Assembly: GCF_013410035.1 (NCBI RefSeq)
Contig: NZ_JACCBW010000001.1
Coordinates: 62,001-126,000, forward strand
Direction: 5' to 3'
DNA from: Nocardioides cavernae
Lineage (GTDB): Bacteria > Actinomycetota > Actinomycetes > Propionibacteriales > Nocardioidaceae
DNA: 64,000 bases
Shown: in pieces, positions 9,047-17,964 of the stretch
Layout: every line of letters begins with the position of its first letter
Position numbering within the stretch: position 1 is the first letter of the stretch
Made by a program: the position numbers and the translations under genes
The notes under the pieces: model-generated
What the model was told of the DNA's origin: nothing
The model's input: the letters and a program-made list of their open reading frames with translations, nothing else
The model's database searches: none

Positions 9047-9423
9047 GATGTCCTCCTGTCGTCGATGCCGGCGATCCGCACCGTGACGTCCACGGTGCCC
9101 AGGCGTACGCCGCTGAGCTCGGACGCGCGGTCCAGGACGTGGTCGCGGACCTCGGCGGCGATGCGGGTGACCGGGGCCGGCCACCGGCACGCCACCTCGA
9201 CGGTGACGCGCGCGCTGGTGCCGCGGACGCGGACCGAGGCTCGGGGCGTCGAGGGACGCACGCCGGGCAGCCCGCCCTCGGTACGCACGACGCCGGGCAC
9301 CTCCAGGGCCACGGACTCCACGACGTGCTGCAGGGCCTGGGCGCGCACGCTCAGGTTGCCGCGGCTCTCGGGGGCCGCCGGGGTCGCGGGTGCGGGCGCG
9401 GCGTCGCGCACGAGCTCACTCAC
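9043..9423 (-). CDS. Asp23/Gls24-family envelope stress protein
   Basis: A 126-residue Asp23-type protein: after a Pro/Ala-rich start comes the typical repeated unit with LSVRAQALQHVVESVALEVPGV and RVRGTSARVTVEVACRW. Family members form membrane-associated networks through AmaP. GTG 9423 overlaps the upstream DUF2273-like stop by 8 nt, and its own stop overlaps the next gene, so the cluster is translationally coupled. Confidence 0.8.
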   Translation of the reverse strand: MSELVRDAAPAPATPAAPESRGNLSVRAQALQHVVESVALEVPGVVRTEGGLPGVRPSTPRASVRVRGTSARVTVEVACRWPAPVTRIAAEVRDHVLDRASELSGVRLGTVDVTVRIAGIDDRRTS

Positions 9424-9592
9424 GTCGGCCTCGCAGCATGGCGCGGACGTCGACCTCGCCGTCGACCTGGCCGCCGACGAGGTAGCCGACGGTGCCGAGC
9501 ACGACGGCCAGCAGCAGCCCGGTCAGACCGCCGGTGGTGATGGCGATGGTCAGCAGCAGGCCTGTGACGAGGCCCAGGGTGGACGTGGTCAT
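9416..9592 (-). CDS. small DUF2273-like membrane protein
   Basis: A 58-residue protein, too short for an ordinary ORF cut-off. It begins MTTSTLGLVTGLLLTIAI and forms two closely spaced membrane segments (about residues 6-22 and 24-41), followed by a charged tail ending MLRGRRE. Small DUF2273 proteins commonly sit in Asp23 operons. Its ATG overlaps the upstream stop by 4 nt, and its stop overlaps the downstream GTG, which supports real translation. Confidence 0.75.
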   Translation of the reverse strand: MTTSTLGLVTGLLLTIAITTGGLTGLLLAVVLGTVGYLVGGQVDGEVDVRAMLRGRRE

Positions 9593-9987
9593 GCTCTCTC
9601 CTCAGAGGTGGAAGGGGTCGCGACGCCGTTCAGCACGGCGTAGCGGGTACGCGGCCAGCTGAGCGGTCCGCGTGCGGCTGCGGCGCGCAGCCGGCGCCGG
9701 GCACGCCGTGCCCGGCGGGCGGCGCGCGAGCGCGCCGTGGTGGTGACGACGGGCCGGGCGATCGTGCCCGGGCCCGCCGCCGTAGCAGTGCCGACACCGT
9801 CGGCCAACCCCGTGGACCGTGTCGGTGCCGTCCCCGACCCTCCCTCTCCCAGAGGGCGGGACTCGAAGGCACGCATCACTGCGAGGAACTCCTCCGTGTC
9901 GCCGCCCAGGTCGGGGTGGACGGCCCGGAGCGCGGCGCGCCGTGCGGCGCGGCGCTCACGTTCGGTCTCGGTCGCACTGCTGGTCAT
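9589..9987 (-). CDS. small J-motif (HPD) protein inside the Asp23 operon
   Basis: A 132-residue protein starting MTSSATETERERRAARRA. Residues about 18-42 read LRAVHPDLGGDTEEFLAVMRAFE, which is the HPD loop and helix III of a DnaJ domain; helix I is short or absent. The middle is low-complexity and the C-terminal half is strongly basic (RSRAARRARRARRRLRAAAARG). I infer possible DnaK recruitment or nucleic-acid binding; neither is shown. Its stop overlaps the DUF2273-like start by 4 nt. An upstream extension of 36 residues was rejected as out of character. Confidence 0.7.
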   Translation of the reverse strand: MTSSATETERERRAARRAALRAVHPDLGGDTEEFLAVMRAFESRPLGEGGSGTAPTRSTGLADGVGTATAAGPGTIARPVVTTTARSRAARRARRARRRLRAAAARGPLSWPRTRYAVLNGVATPSTSEERA

Positions 9988-10024
9988 GGGTGGTCTCCGT
10001 GCTCGGGGCTGCGGGCGGTGAGGG

Positions 10025-10345
10025 CTACGGGATCGCCGGGGTCGGCGGGGCCTGCTCGGGCCCCGCGACGTCCTCGACGGCGAGGTGCACCGCACCCGGG
10101 ACGATCGCGGCGACCGCGGAGCGGACCTGGTCCACCGTGGCGGCCATCTGCGCGTCCCACTCGAGCACGAGGTGCACCTGGGTCACGCCGTCGAGCAGCC
10201 GGATGCCGTTGACCCGGCGCCCGGGCAGGTAGGTGGCGACCTCGCCGAGGACGCCGCCGTGGAGATCGTGGACGCCCGGCACCGCCAGGACGGCCGCGGC
10301 GACGCGGTCGGCGAGCGCGTCGCCTGCGGTCAGCTCACTGGACAC
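10025..10345 (-). CDS. short Asp23-related protein
   Basis: A 106-residue protein with one Asp23-like unit: DALADRVAAAVLAVPGVHDLHGG, then a VTQVHLVLEW strand and a final VPGAVHLAVEDVAG strand. GTG 10345 overlaps the preceding Asp23 gene by 11 nt. It keeps the vertebra-like pattern of the family but is shorter, so it may pack against the larger copies. That is inference. Confidence 0.65.
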   Translation of the reverse strand: MSSELTAGDALADRVAAAVLAVPGVHDLHGGVLGEVATYLPGRRVNGIRLLDGVTQVHLVLEWDAQMAATVDQVRSAVAAIVPGAVHLAVEDVAGPEQAPPTPAIP

Positions 10346-10814
10346 GCGTGGTCGCCGGCTCGTCGTCCGACTCCTCGCTCTCCAGGAACACGTCGTGGAC
10401 GGTGATGTTGACCTCCGTCACCTCGAGGCCCGTCATCCGCTCGACCGCGTCCACGACGTTGCGGCGGATGGCCGCGGCGAGGTCGGCGATGGCGACGCCG
10501 TACTCCGCGACGATGTCGAGGTCGACGGCGGCCTGGTGCTCACCGACCTCCACGGCCACGCCCTGGCTGAGGTTGGTGCGCGAGCCCGGGATGCGCTCGC
10601 GGAGCGCGCCGACGGCGCGGGCGGCGCCACCGCCGAGGTCGTGGACACCGCTGATCTCGCGGGCGGCGATGCCGGCGATCTTGGAGACGACGGTGTCCGC
10701 GATCGAGGTCTTGCCCTGCTCGCTGACCAGCACACCGGCGCTGGCGGTGGTGGCGGGGGTGGCGGGGGTGGTGGCCTTCGCCGTGGGGGTCGTGGCCTTC
10801 GTGGTCTCGGTCAT
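10335..10814 (-). CDS. Asp23/Gls24-family envelope stress protein (first gene of operon)
   Basis: The most canonical Asp23 copy, 159 residues. A Thr/Ala-rich N-terminus of about 28 residues precedes LVSEQGKTSIADTVVSKIAGIAAREISGVHDLGGG, followed by the second helix-strand unit ending MTGLEVTEVNITVHDVF. Start ATG 10814 has a weak GGGAGAG upstream. It opens a run of seven overlapping genes ending with amaP and diverges from an ECF sigma gene, which may control it. Confidence 0.88.
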   Translation of the reverse strand: MTETTKATTPTAKATTPATPATTASAGVLVSEQGKTSIADTVVSKIAGIAAREISGVHDLGGGAARAVGALRERIPGSRTNLSQGVAVEVGEHQAAVDLDIVAEYGVAIADLAAAIRRNVVDAVERMTGLEVTEVNITVHDVFLESEESDDEPATTRVQ

Positions 10815-10976
10815 GGGTCTCTCCCTTCGATCTCCGACCCCGGCGGGGTCGGTACGGATGTTGGTCGTCACCAGTTCGCGGTTCGTCACGCCCGGGATGG
10901 TGTGACGCCCCTCACGTATGGACCAGTCCCTCCGTAGGGATGAACCCGGCTTGTCGCTCGCCTGCACACTGCTGAG
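10815..10976. promoter_or_regulatory. divergent promoter region of Asp23 operon and ECF sigma gene
   Basis: This 162-bp gap contains a short perfect inverted repeat, TCCCT-ccgt-AGGGA (10927-10940), and a GAACCC element next to it (10942-10947) that resembles ECF -35 sequences on the plus strand. No confident -10 was found for either direction. Self-regulation by the ECF factor is plausible but unproven. Confidence 0.35.
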
Positions 10977-11540
10977 GTGTCCACCCACGACCTCGAACCA
11001 CCGACCGACGCCGCGCTGGTGCGTGCCGCGCGGCTCGGCGACGAGGACGCGTTCCACGAGCTCGTCGACCGCCACGGTCCGGGCATGCTGCGCTACGCCC
11101 GTCGTCTCGTGGGCGGGAGCGACGCCGACGCGGCCGAGGTGGTGCAGGAGGCGTTCATCTCGGCGTGGAAGAGCCTCGACTCCTTCCGCGGCGAGTCGTC
11201 GCTCAGGACCTGGCTCTTCCGACTGGTGCACCGCCGTGCGATGGACCTGCAGCGCCACCGTCGGCCCACCCCCATCGATGACGAGCTGCTGTCGCGCGTC
11301 GTACGCTCGGCAGACGACAACCCGTTGCAGGACGTCCTCGACTCCGAGCTCCTCGAGGCGTTGCAGGCGGCGCTGGACGAGCTCCCGTGGAATCAACGCG
11401 CCGCCTGGTTGTTGCGTGAAGTCGAGGGACTCGGGTACGAGGAGATCGCTCGCACGTTGGGAACGACGGTCGCGAGCGTCCGCGGGCACCTGCACCGCGG
11501 CCGACGACAGCTGGCAGAGAGGATGGCACGATGGCGCTGA
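10977..11540 (+). CDS. ECF-type RNA polymerase sigma factor
   Basis: A 187-residue sigma-70 family factor with region 2 (DEDAFHELVDRHGPGMLRYARRLVG, then DAAEVVQEAFISAW) and region 4 (LPWNQRAAWLLREVEGLGYEEIARTLGTTVASVRGHLHRGRRQL). There is no region 3, as expected for ECF factors. GTG 10977 is the only suitable start. Its 3' end overlaps an Asp23-like gene by 10 nt, and it diverges from the main Asp23 operon. No classical zinc-finger anti-sigma gene is adjacent, so how it is held inactive is unclear. Confidence 0.92.
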   Translation: MSTHDLEPPTDAALVRAARLGDEDAFHELVDRHGPGMLRYARRLVGGSDADAAEVVQEAFISAWKSLDSFRGESSLRTWLFRLVHRRAMDLQRHRRPTPIDDELLSRVVRSADDNPLQDVLDSELLEALQAALDELPWNQRAAWLLREVEGLGYEEIARTLGTTVASVRGHLHRGRRQLAERMARWR

Positions 11541-12001
11541 CACCCACCGGCCCCCTCGAGCGGGCCGCCGCAGCGGCGCGGGCCGAGGAGCCCGCGGACT
11601 GGCCGGCGGTCTCCGACGGGATCAGGCGCAAGGTCCGGGCGACCGTGCTGCCCTCACGACGCATCGTCGTGGTGGGCGCCGACGGGTCCGCCGACCAGGA
11701 CGAGCACGGCTCGCACACCTACGTGTCGTCGCGGGTGGTGCGGGCGCGGCTGCGGCAGGTCCTCGGGGCGACACCCGGCGTGGCGGCGGAGCGCATCGAC
11801 CTGACCGTCGACGACGACGACCGGCTGGCGCGGGTCGAGGTCGACCTGGTGTGCGCCTACGGCACCGTGCTCCCCCAGGCGGCCGACGTCGCGCGCCTGG
11901 CGGTCACGGCCGTGCTCGACGACCTGCTCGGCGCCGGCACCCGCCCGCCGGTCGACGTCGAGGTCAGCGACGTGGTGGTCGGCGACCCGCGCCTCACCTG
12001 A
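11531..12001 (+). CDS. Asp23-like protein co-translated with the ECF sigma factor
   Basis: A 156-residue protein with GIRRKVRATVLPSRRIVVVGADG near residue 32 and Asp23-type strands (IDLTVDDDDRLARVEVDLVCAYGTVLPQ, split by a charged turn). ATG 11531 overlaps the sigma stop by 10 nt, so expression is coupled. It occupies the place where an anti-sigma gene would usually be. I regard it as an Asp23-family protein; an anti-sigma role is speculative. It converges on the response regulator with an 8-nt overlap. Confidence 0.65.
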   Translation: MALTPTGPLERAAAAARAEEPADWPAVSDGIRRKVRATVLPSRRIVVVGADGSADQDEHGSHTYVSSRVVRARLRQVLGATPGVAAERIDLTVDDDDRLARVEVDLVCAYGTVLPQAADVARLAVTAVLDDLLGAGTRPPVDVEVSDVVVGDPRLT

Positions 12002-12686
12002 GGTCGGGCCGCGTGCGCTGGTAGCGCCGCTCGGGGCGTCCGGCACCGCCGTACTGCAGGCGTACGCCCGCGACGCCACGGGCCACGAAGTGCTCGAGGT
12101 AGCGCCGCGCCGACACCCGCGAGATGCCGACCCTCTCGGCGCACTCCGCTGCCGACAGCTCCCCCGACTCGGCGAGGGCGGCCTCGACCGCGTCGGCCGT
12201 CTCGGGGCTCAGGCCCTTGGGCAGGCTGGCCGTCGCCGGTGCCGTGACCGCGGCACCGAAGACGGCGTCGATGTCCTGCTGGCCCGGGGCCGTCGGGCCG
12301 GAGAGTGCCAGGTGGGCCGCGCGGAACGACTCCAGCCGGACCCGGAGGTCCTCGTAGTCGAAGGGCTTGACCAGGTAGTGCACCGCGCCGCCGGCCGCCG
12401 CGGCCCGCACGGTGTCGGCCTCGCGCGCGGCGGTGACCATCAGGACCCCGACGTCGTCGCCGTCGGCGCGCAAGCGGCGGAGCACGTCGATGCCGGTCAT
12501 GTCCGGCAGGTGCACGTCGAGCAGCACGAGGTCCGGTCGCAGGCGGGCCACGTCGTCCAGCGCCGCCTGCCCGGTGCTGGCCACGCCGACGACGACGAAG
12601 CCGTCGGTGCGGTCGACGAACTGGGTGTGGATGCGCGCGACCATGAAGTCGTCGTCGACGACGAGGACCGAGACGTCTGGACTCAT
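11994..12686 (-). CDS. CitB/DcuR-type response regulator
   Basis: A 230-residue response regulator. The receiver domain has D11-D13, phospho-acceptor D57 in LVLLDVHLPD, T85 and K107 in YLVKPF. The C-terminal helix-turn-helix (LSAAECAERVGISRVSARRYLEHFV) is the CitB/DcuR type. Its partner kinase is upstream with a 4-nt overlap. The target is probably the divergent tctCBA operon, judged by position and because CitAB/DcuSR systems sense di- and tricarboxylates. Confidence 0.93.
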   Translation of the reverse strand: MSPDVSVLVVDDDFMVARIHTQFVDRTDGFVVVGVASTGQAALDDVARLRPDLVLLDVHLPDMTGIDVLRRLRADGDDVGVLMVTAAREADTVRAAAAGGAVHYLVKPFDYEDLRVRLESFRAAHLALSGPTAPGQQDIDAVFGAAVTAPATASLPKGLSPETADAVEAALAESGELSAAECAERVGISRVSARRYLEHFVARGVAGVRLQYGGAGRPERRYQRTRPDLR

Positions 12687-14305
12687 CTGACCTCCACCCC
12701 CCGCGCCGCTCCCGGCAGGTCGGCCTCGAACACCGCGCCGGACCCGCCCTCCCCGGCACGGACCCGTACCGCACCGCCCCGACGCTCGCAGACCACCTGG
12801 ACCAGCGCCAGCCCGACACCCCGCCCGCCGACCGTCGACTCCTTGGACGTCCAGCCGCGGCGGAAGATCTCGCCCACCCGGTCGGCCGGCACCCCCGGCC
12901 CGGTGTCGGCGACCGACAGGTGCACGGTCGCGTCGTGGAGGCGGAGCCCCACCTCCACGGTGTCCCCGCCGACGGACACCGAGGCGTCGACCGCGTTGTC
13001 GACCAGGTTGCCCAGCACGGTGCCGACGTCGGTCGAGGCTTCCGGGTCCAGGCGCGGGAGCGCGCTGTCGTCGCGGACCACCAGGTCCACGCCCCGCTCG
13101 GCAGCGAGGCTGGTCTTGGCGATCAGCAGCGCGGCGACTGCCGGGTCCTCGACGTGCGCGAGGACGGCGTCGGAGATCTCCGCGCGGCGGCGGCTGAGAG
13201 TCCCGACGAGGCGGGACACCTCGTCGTACTCCCCCAGCTGCACCAGCCCGGAGATCGTGTGCAGCTGGTTGTGGAACTCGTGCGTCTGGGCGCGGAGCGT
13301 GTTGGTGATGGACTCGCGTGCGCTCAGCTCGCTCTGGAGCGAGAGCAGCTCGGTGCGGTCGCGCAGGGTGGTCACCGTGGCGACGCGGCGCCCGCGCTCG
13401 ATCACGGGGTTGCGGTTCACGACGAGCACGCGGTCACCGAGCACCACGACGTGGTCGCGGATCTCGGCGTCGTCGGCGAGCAGGTCGTGGACGGCGGGGT
13501 CGAGCGCCAGGTCGTCCACGCGCCGGCCCTCGACGTCGTCGGCGAGGCCGATCAGCTCGCGCGCGCTGTCGCTCGCCATCGTCACCGTGCCGTCGTCCGC
13601 GACGGCGACGACACCCTCGCGGATGGAGTGGAGGAGGGCCTCGCGCTGGTCGGCGAGGGCGGCGATCGCGGCGGGCTCCAGGCCGCGCGTACGCCGCCGG
13701 ATCAGCCGCGAGAGCAGGAAGGAACCGGCCGTCCCGAGGCCCAGCCCCAGCCCCGCGAAGGTCAGCAGGTCGGGCAGCACGCTGCGGGCGCGCTCGGCCC
13801 ACGTCGGGTACTCCTGCGCGACCATGGCGATGCCGACCAGCTCGAGCCTCCGGTTGATGATCGGCACCTGCGCGGCGATCGACGGCGTACCGAAGTCGTC
13901 GACGTCGCCCGTCCACGGGCGCAGCTGCTGCACGGTGCTGCCGGCCAGGTCGATGGTGCGGTCACGCCCACCGAAGTCGCTGCTGACCAGGACCACGCCG
14001 TCGGGGTCGGCGAGGTAGACCCCGCTCGCCTGCACCTCGAAGCGCACCCGCTGCGTGACGGACGTGAGCGTCGACCGGTTGGCGTCGACCGCGTCGGTGC
14101 GGAACGAGAAGCGCACGATCTTGGTGTTGGCGAGCCGCTCGGCCTCCGCGCGCAGGCGCGCCCCGCGGGTGTCACGGAAGTCGGCGTCGCTCTGCTGCAC
14201 CGACACCACGCTCGCGACGGCCACGACCGCGAGCAGCACCGTCAGCTGGAGCACGAGGAACTGCCCGGCGAGGGTCGCCGGACGCAGCCTCAGGCGTGAC
14301 CACAA
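12683..14305 (-). CDS. CitA/DcuS-type sensor histidine kinase
   Basis: Membrane sensor of 540 residues. It has TM1 (about 14-37), an extracytoplasmic PDC-like sensor (about 38-165), TM2 (about 172-197), a PAS domain (about 210-320), the H-box RAQTHEFHNQLHTISGL (about 338) and a HATPase with LGNLVDNAVDAS and GRGVGLALVQ. I choose TTG 14305 because GGAGG lies 9 nt upstream; the frame stays open further up but those residues overlap the divergent promoter. The TTG start may keep expression low. It forms an operon with the CitB-type regulator. Confidence 0.92.
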   Translation of the reverse strand: MWSRLRLRPATLAGQFLVLQLTVLLAVVAVASVVSVQQSDADFRDTRGARLRAEAERLANTKIVRFSFRTDAVDANRSTLTSVTQRVRFEVQASGVYLADPDGVVLVSSDFGGRDRTIDLAGSTVQQLRPWTGDVDDFGTPSIAAQVPIINRRLELVGIAMVAQEYPTWAERARSVLPDLLTFAGLGLGLGTAGSFLLSRLIRRRTRGLEPAAIAALADQREALLHSIREGVVAVADDGTVTMASDSARELIGLADDVEGRRVDDLALDPAVHDLLADDAEIRDHVVVLGDRVLVVNRNPVIERGRRVATVTTLRDRTELLSLQSELSARESITNTLRAQTHEFHNQLHTISGLVQLGEYDEVSRLVGTLSRRRAEISDAVLAHVEDPAVAALLIAKTSLAAERGVDLVVRDDSALPRLDPEASTDVGTVLGNLVDNAVDASVSVGGDTVEVGLRLHDATVHLSVADTGPGVPADRVGEIFRRGWTSKESTVGGRGVGLALVQVVCERRGGAVRVRAGEGGSGAVFEADLPGAARGVEVR

Positions 14306-14432
14306 GTTCCAGAACCTCCATTGCTTGCGCAAGCGTGACGAGCACCACACGCAGTCTCCACCATCGTCCGGAGCGGTCACCCACCGCTCACGCACGGACC
14401 ACCACAGTGACGACGACAGAAGGAGACCCATG
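14306..14432. promoter_or_regulatory. divergent control region with 12-bp palindrome
   Basis: The gap between the kinase gene and tctC contains a perfect palindrome, GCTTGCGCAAGC, at 14323-14334. It is the only clear dyad in the 127 bp and is the best candidate site for the response regulator. It lies close to the kinase start and so could also give autoregulation. No confident -35/-10 pair was assigned. Confidence 0.4.
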
Positions 14433-15449
14433 ATGCGTCCCCTCACCCGGCACGGGACGAGTCGCGGGGCCGCTCGAGCGGTCGCGGTCGTGGCAGCGCT
14501 GAGCGCCACGCTGCTGCTCGCCACCGGCTGCGGCGTGACCCGCGGGCCCCAGAGCAGCGACCTCACGATGCTGATCCCCAACAGCCCCGGCGGCGGCTAC
14601 GACCAGACCGGCCGCGCCGCCATCGCGGTCATGGAGAACGACGACATCACGGGCGGCTCGTTCGAGGTGACCAACGTGATCGGCGCCGGCGGCTCGGTCG
14701 CGATGACCCGGCTGATGAACGCCGAGGGCGACGACCGCACGATGATGACCGCCGGGCTCGGCGTCGTGGGCTCGCTGTACTCGTTCGGCGCGCCCTACAA
14801 GCTCGACGACGCCACGCCGCTCGCGCAGCTCATCGAGGACCAGGAGGGCGTGCTCGTCCCGCCCGACTCGCCCTTCGAGACCATCGAGGACCTGGTCGAG
14901 GCCTGGCAGGCCGACCCGGGCTCGATCGTCGTCGGCGGCGGCTCCTCCCCCGGCGGCCCCGACCACCTGTTCCCCATGCAGCTCGCGTCGGCGGTCGACA
15001 TCGACGCCCGCAACGTGCGCTACGTGCCGTACGACGGCGGCGGCCCGCTCACCAGCGCGCTGCTCGGCAGCAAGATCGACGTCGGGTTCTCCGGCGTCGG
15101 CGAGTTCACCGGGCAGCTGGCGTCCGGCGAGCTGCGCCTGCTCGCGGTGTCGGGCGAGGAGCGGCTCAAGGGCGAGGGCATCAGCCAGGCCCCGACCCTG
15201 ACCGAGTCGGGCATCGACCTGGTCTTCACCAACTGGCGCGGCGTGCTCGCGCCCCCCGGCATCAGCGACGAGCGGCGCGCCGAGCTCATCGGGATGCTCG
15301 AGGAGATGCACGAGACCCCCGAGTGGCGCCAGGCGCTCGAGGACAACGGCTGGATCGACGAGTTCAAGACCGGCGACGAGTTCACGGCGTTCCTGCAGGA
15401 GCAGGACGAGCGCGTCGCCACCACCCTCGAGGAGCTGGACCTGCTGTGA
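14433..15449 (+). CDS. tctC: tripartite tricarboxylate transporter, substrate-binding lipoprotein
   Basis: Extracytoplasmic solute receptor (Bug/TctC family) of about 338 residues. The N-terminus is a lipoprotein signal ending LLLATGC, and the mature protein shows [15 protein letters not shown] and [22 protein letters not shown], typical of the family. ATG 14433 is 7 nt after AGGAG; an ATG one codon upstream is also possible. Likely ligands are citrate or other di/tricarboxylates, but TctC proteins are diverse. It is the first gene of tctCBA-usp. Confidence 0.92.
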   Translation: MRPLTRHGTSRGAARAVAVVAALSATLLLATGCGVTRGPQSSDLTMLIPNSPGGGYDQTGRAAIAVMENDDITGGSFEVTNVIGAGGSVAMTRLMNAEGDDRTMMTAGLGVVGSLYSFGAPYKLDDATPLAQLIEDQEGVLVPPDSPFETIEDLVEAWQADPGSIVVGGGSSPGGPDHLFPMQLASAVDIDARNVRYVPYDGGGPLTSALLGSKIDVGFSGVGEFTGQLASGELRLLAVSGEERLKGEGISQAPTLTESGIDLVFTNWRGVLAPPGISDERRAELIGMLEEMHETPEWRQALEDNGWIDEFKTGDEFTAFLQEQDERVATTLEELDLL

Positions 15450-15985
15450 GCACATCACTGGAAACCCCCGACACCCCCTCCCCGGCCGCGTCCGAGGCGT
15501 CGAGCCCCGACCGCGACATGGCGCAGCTCGGGCTCGCCGCGCTGCTCGTCGTCGTCGGTGTCTACACCCTCTACGACGCCTCGACGTTGCGCGTCGGCTT
15601 CGGCGACCCCGTCGGTCCCCGCCTGTTCCCCTACGTCATCGGGAGCGTCACGGTCGTGCTCGGGCTGCTGCTCGCGCTGGCGACGTTCCGCGGCAGCGTC
15701 CCGGAGGCCGAGGGCGGCGAGGACGTCGACCTGCGCCACCCCGCCGACTGGCTGACCGTCGCCAAGCTGGTCGGCGTGCTCCTGTTCACCGTGCTCACCA
15801 TCTCGTTCCTGGGGTGGGCCGTGAGCGGTGCACTGCTCTTCGTCGGCTGCGCGTGGTCGCTGGGCAGCCGCACGCTCGTGCGCGACGTCATCGCCGGCGC
15901 CGTGCTGGCCGTGGCCAGCTGGTACTTCTTCCACGAGGGCCTGGGCGTCATCCTCCCGGCCGGGATCCTGGACGGGGTGCTCTGA
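15446..15985 (+). CDS. tctB: tripartite tricarboxylate transporter, small membrane subunit
   Basis: A 179-residue protein with four predicted membrane segments: [49 protein letters not shown] and the C-terminal [14 protein letters not shown], matching TctB. The hallmark [14 protein letters not shown] segment is present. GTG 15446 overlaps the tctC stop by 4 nt and its own stop overlaps the tctA start by 1 nt. It has no function without TctA and TctC. Confidence 0.92.
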   Translation: MSTSLETPDTPSPAASEASSPDRDMAQLGLAALLVVVGVYTLYDASTLRVGFGDPVGPRLFPYVIGSVTVVLGLLLALATFRGSVPEAEGGEDVDLRHPADWLTVAKLVGVLLFTVLTISFLGWAVSGALLFVGCAWSLGSRTLVRDVIAGAVLAVASWYFFHEGLGVILPAGILDGVL

Positions 15986-17559
15986 TGGACAACCTCAGCC
16001 TGCTGATGGGCGGCTTCGGGTCCGTCCTCACCCCCGAGAACCTCATGTACTGCGCCATCGGCGTGCTGCTCGGCACGTTCGTCGGCGTCCTGCCGGGCAT
16101 CGGCCCCGCCATGGCGGTCGCACTGCTGCTGCCCGTGACCTACGGGCTCGACCCGGTCGCCGCGTTCATCATGTTCGCCGGCATCTACTACGGCGGCATG
16201 TACGGCGGCTCGACGACAGCCATCCTGCTCAACACCCCGGGCGAGTCGGCGTCGGTGATGACGGCCCTCGAGGGCAACCTGATGGCGCGGGCGGGACGGG
16301 CCGCGCAGGCCCTGGCGACCGCCGCCATCGGCTCGTTCATCGCCGGCACGATCGGCACCCTGCTCGTGGTCTTCTTCGCCCCGGCGCTGGCGTCCGTGGC
16401 CGTCGAGATCGGCGCGCCGTCCTACTTCGCCCTCATGGTGCTGGCCATGGTGTCGGTGACCAGCGTGCTCGGCGGATCGCCGCTGCGGGGCTTCATCGCA
16501 CTCTTCATCGGGCTCACCATCGGCCTCGTCGGGCTGGACCTCAACACCGGCCAGCCCCGGCTGAGCTTCGACCAGCCGCTGCTCGCGGACCGGATCGACG
16601 TCGTGGTCGTCGCCGTCGGCATCTTCGCCCTCGGCGAGGCGCTGTGGGTCGCAGCCCACCTCCGCCGCAGCCCCGTCCGCGTCATCCCGGTCGGGCGACC
16701 CTGGATGAGCCGCGCGGACCTCAAGCGGTCGTGGGGCCCGTGGCTGCGCGGCACGGCGTACGGCTTCCCGTTCGGCGCGGTGCCGGCCGGCGGCGCGGAG
16801 ATCCCGACGTTCATGTCCTACATCACCGAGAAGCGGATCGCCGCGCGCAAGGGCCAGGACGAGTTCGGCCGCGGCGCCATCGAGGGCGTCGCCGGACCGG
16901 AGGCAGCCAACAACGCCTCCGCCGCGGGCACGTTCGTCCCGCTGCTCGCCCTCGGCCTCCCGGTCACCGCGACCTCCGCGGTGATGCTGGCCGCGTTCCA
17001 GGGCTACGGCATCGAGCCCGGCCCCAGCCTGATGACGGACCAGCCCGACCTCGTGTGGGCGCTGCTCGCGAGCCTGCTGATCGGCAACGTGCTGCTGCTG
17101 GTGCTCAACCTGCCGCTCGCGCCGGTCTGGGCCAAGCTGCTCCGGATCCCCCGGCCGCAGCTGTACGCCGGGATCCTGTTCTTCGCCACGCTCGGCGCCT
17201 ATGCCACCAACCTCCAGGCCTTCGACCTGTTCCTGCTGCTGCTGCTCGGTCTGCTCGGCCTGCTGATGCGCCGCTTCGCGCTGCCGGTGCTGCCGCTGAT
17301 CCTCGGGGTCATCCTCGGCCCGCTGATGGAGCTCAAGCTGCGTGAGGCGATGGCCATCTCGGGCGGCGAGGTCGACGCGCTGTGGAGCGAGCCGCTCGCC
17401 GTGGTGATCTACGCGATCGTGCTCATCGCGATCGTGGCGCCGCTCGTGCTGCGCAGGATCCGCCCGGCGCCTGCCGCCGTGGCGGTCGAGGAGGGCCTGG
17501 CCGAGGACGCGACCCCGGACGCGACCGGAGATCTGGAAGAAGAGGAGAAGGTGCGATGA
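15985..17559 (+). CDS. tctA: tripartite tricarboxylate transporter, large permease subunit
   Basis: Large transport subunit, 524 residues with about 11-12 membrane segments. The TctA signature [28 protein letters not shown] is at the N-terminus and a second similar loop ([16 protein letters not shown], then [27 protein letters not shown]) is in the middle. It probably uses an ion gradient to import the solute delivered by TctC. ATG 15985 overlaps the tctB stop by 1 nt. The tail is acidic ([16 protein letters not shown]) and its stop overlaps the usp start. Confidence 0.95.
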   Translation: MDNLSLLMGGFGSVLTPENLMYCAIGVLLGTFVGVLPGIGPAMAVALLLPVTYGLDPVAAFIMFAGIYYGGMYGGSTTAILLNTPGESASVMTALEGNLMARAGRAAQALATAAIGSFIAGTIGTLLVVFFAPALASVAVEIGAPSYFALMVLAMVSVTSVLGGSPLRGFIALFIGLTIGLVGLDLNTGQPRLSFDQPLLADRIDVVVVAVGIFALGEALWVAAHLRRSPVRVIPVGRPWMSRADLKRSWGPWLRGTAYGFPFGAVPAGGAEIPTFMSYITEKRIAARKGQDEFGRGAIEGVAGPEAANNASAAGTFVPLLALGLPVTATSAVMLAAFQGYGIEPGPSLMTDQPDLVWALLASLLIGNVLLLVLNLPLAPVWAKLLRIPRPQLYAGILFFATLGAYATNLQAFDLFLLLLLGLLGLLMRRFALPVLPLILGVILGPLMELKLREAMAISGGEVDALWSEPLAVVIYAIVLIAIVAPLVLRRIRPAPAAVAVEEGLAEDATPDATGDLEEEEKVR

Positions 17560-17951
17560 CGACGATCGTGGTGGGCTGGACGCCCGACGAGTTCGGGGAG
17601 GCCGCGCTGGCGCGTGGCGTCGAGGAGGCGCGGCTGCGCGAGGGACGCGTCGTGGTGGTCAACGCCACCCGCGGTGACGCGCTCGTGGACGAGCGCTACG
17701 CCGACGAGGACCAGCTGGCGGCCCTCGCCGCGGAGCTCGGGGGCGCCGGCGTCGAGGTGGACGTACGCCGCTCGATGGGCGCCGACGTCGGCGACCAGGT
17801 GCTCGCGGTGGCCGAGGACGTCTCCGCCGACCTCGTGGTGATCGGACTGCGCCGCCGTTCGCCCGTCGGCAAGCTGCTGATGGGGAGCGTGGCGCAGCGC
17901 GTCCTGCTCGGCGCGGACTGCGCGGTCCTGGCGGTCAAGCCACCGCACTGA
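17556..17951 (+). CDS. universal stress protein (UspA family) coupled to tctA
   Basis: A 131-residue single-domain Usp. It shows the N-terminal [18 protein letters not shown], a central [10 protein letters not shown] and the ATP-binding region [24 protein letters not shown], matching G-2x-G-9x-G-S/T except that the first Gly is replaced by a Ser-Pro-Val context. ATG 17556 overlaps the tctA stop by 4 nt, so it is made together with the transporter. Usp proteins coupled to transporters may tune transport by ATP state; that is inference. Confidence 0.88.
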   Translation: MTTIVVGWTPDEFGEAALARGVEEARLREGRVVVVNATRGDALVDERYADEDQLAALAAELGGAGVEVDVRRSMGADVGDQVLAVAEDVSADLVVIGLRRRSPVGKLLMGSVAQRVLLGADCAVLAVKPPH

Positions 17952-17964
17952 ACGAACCCGCGAG

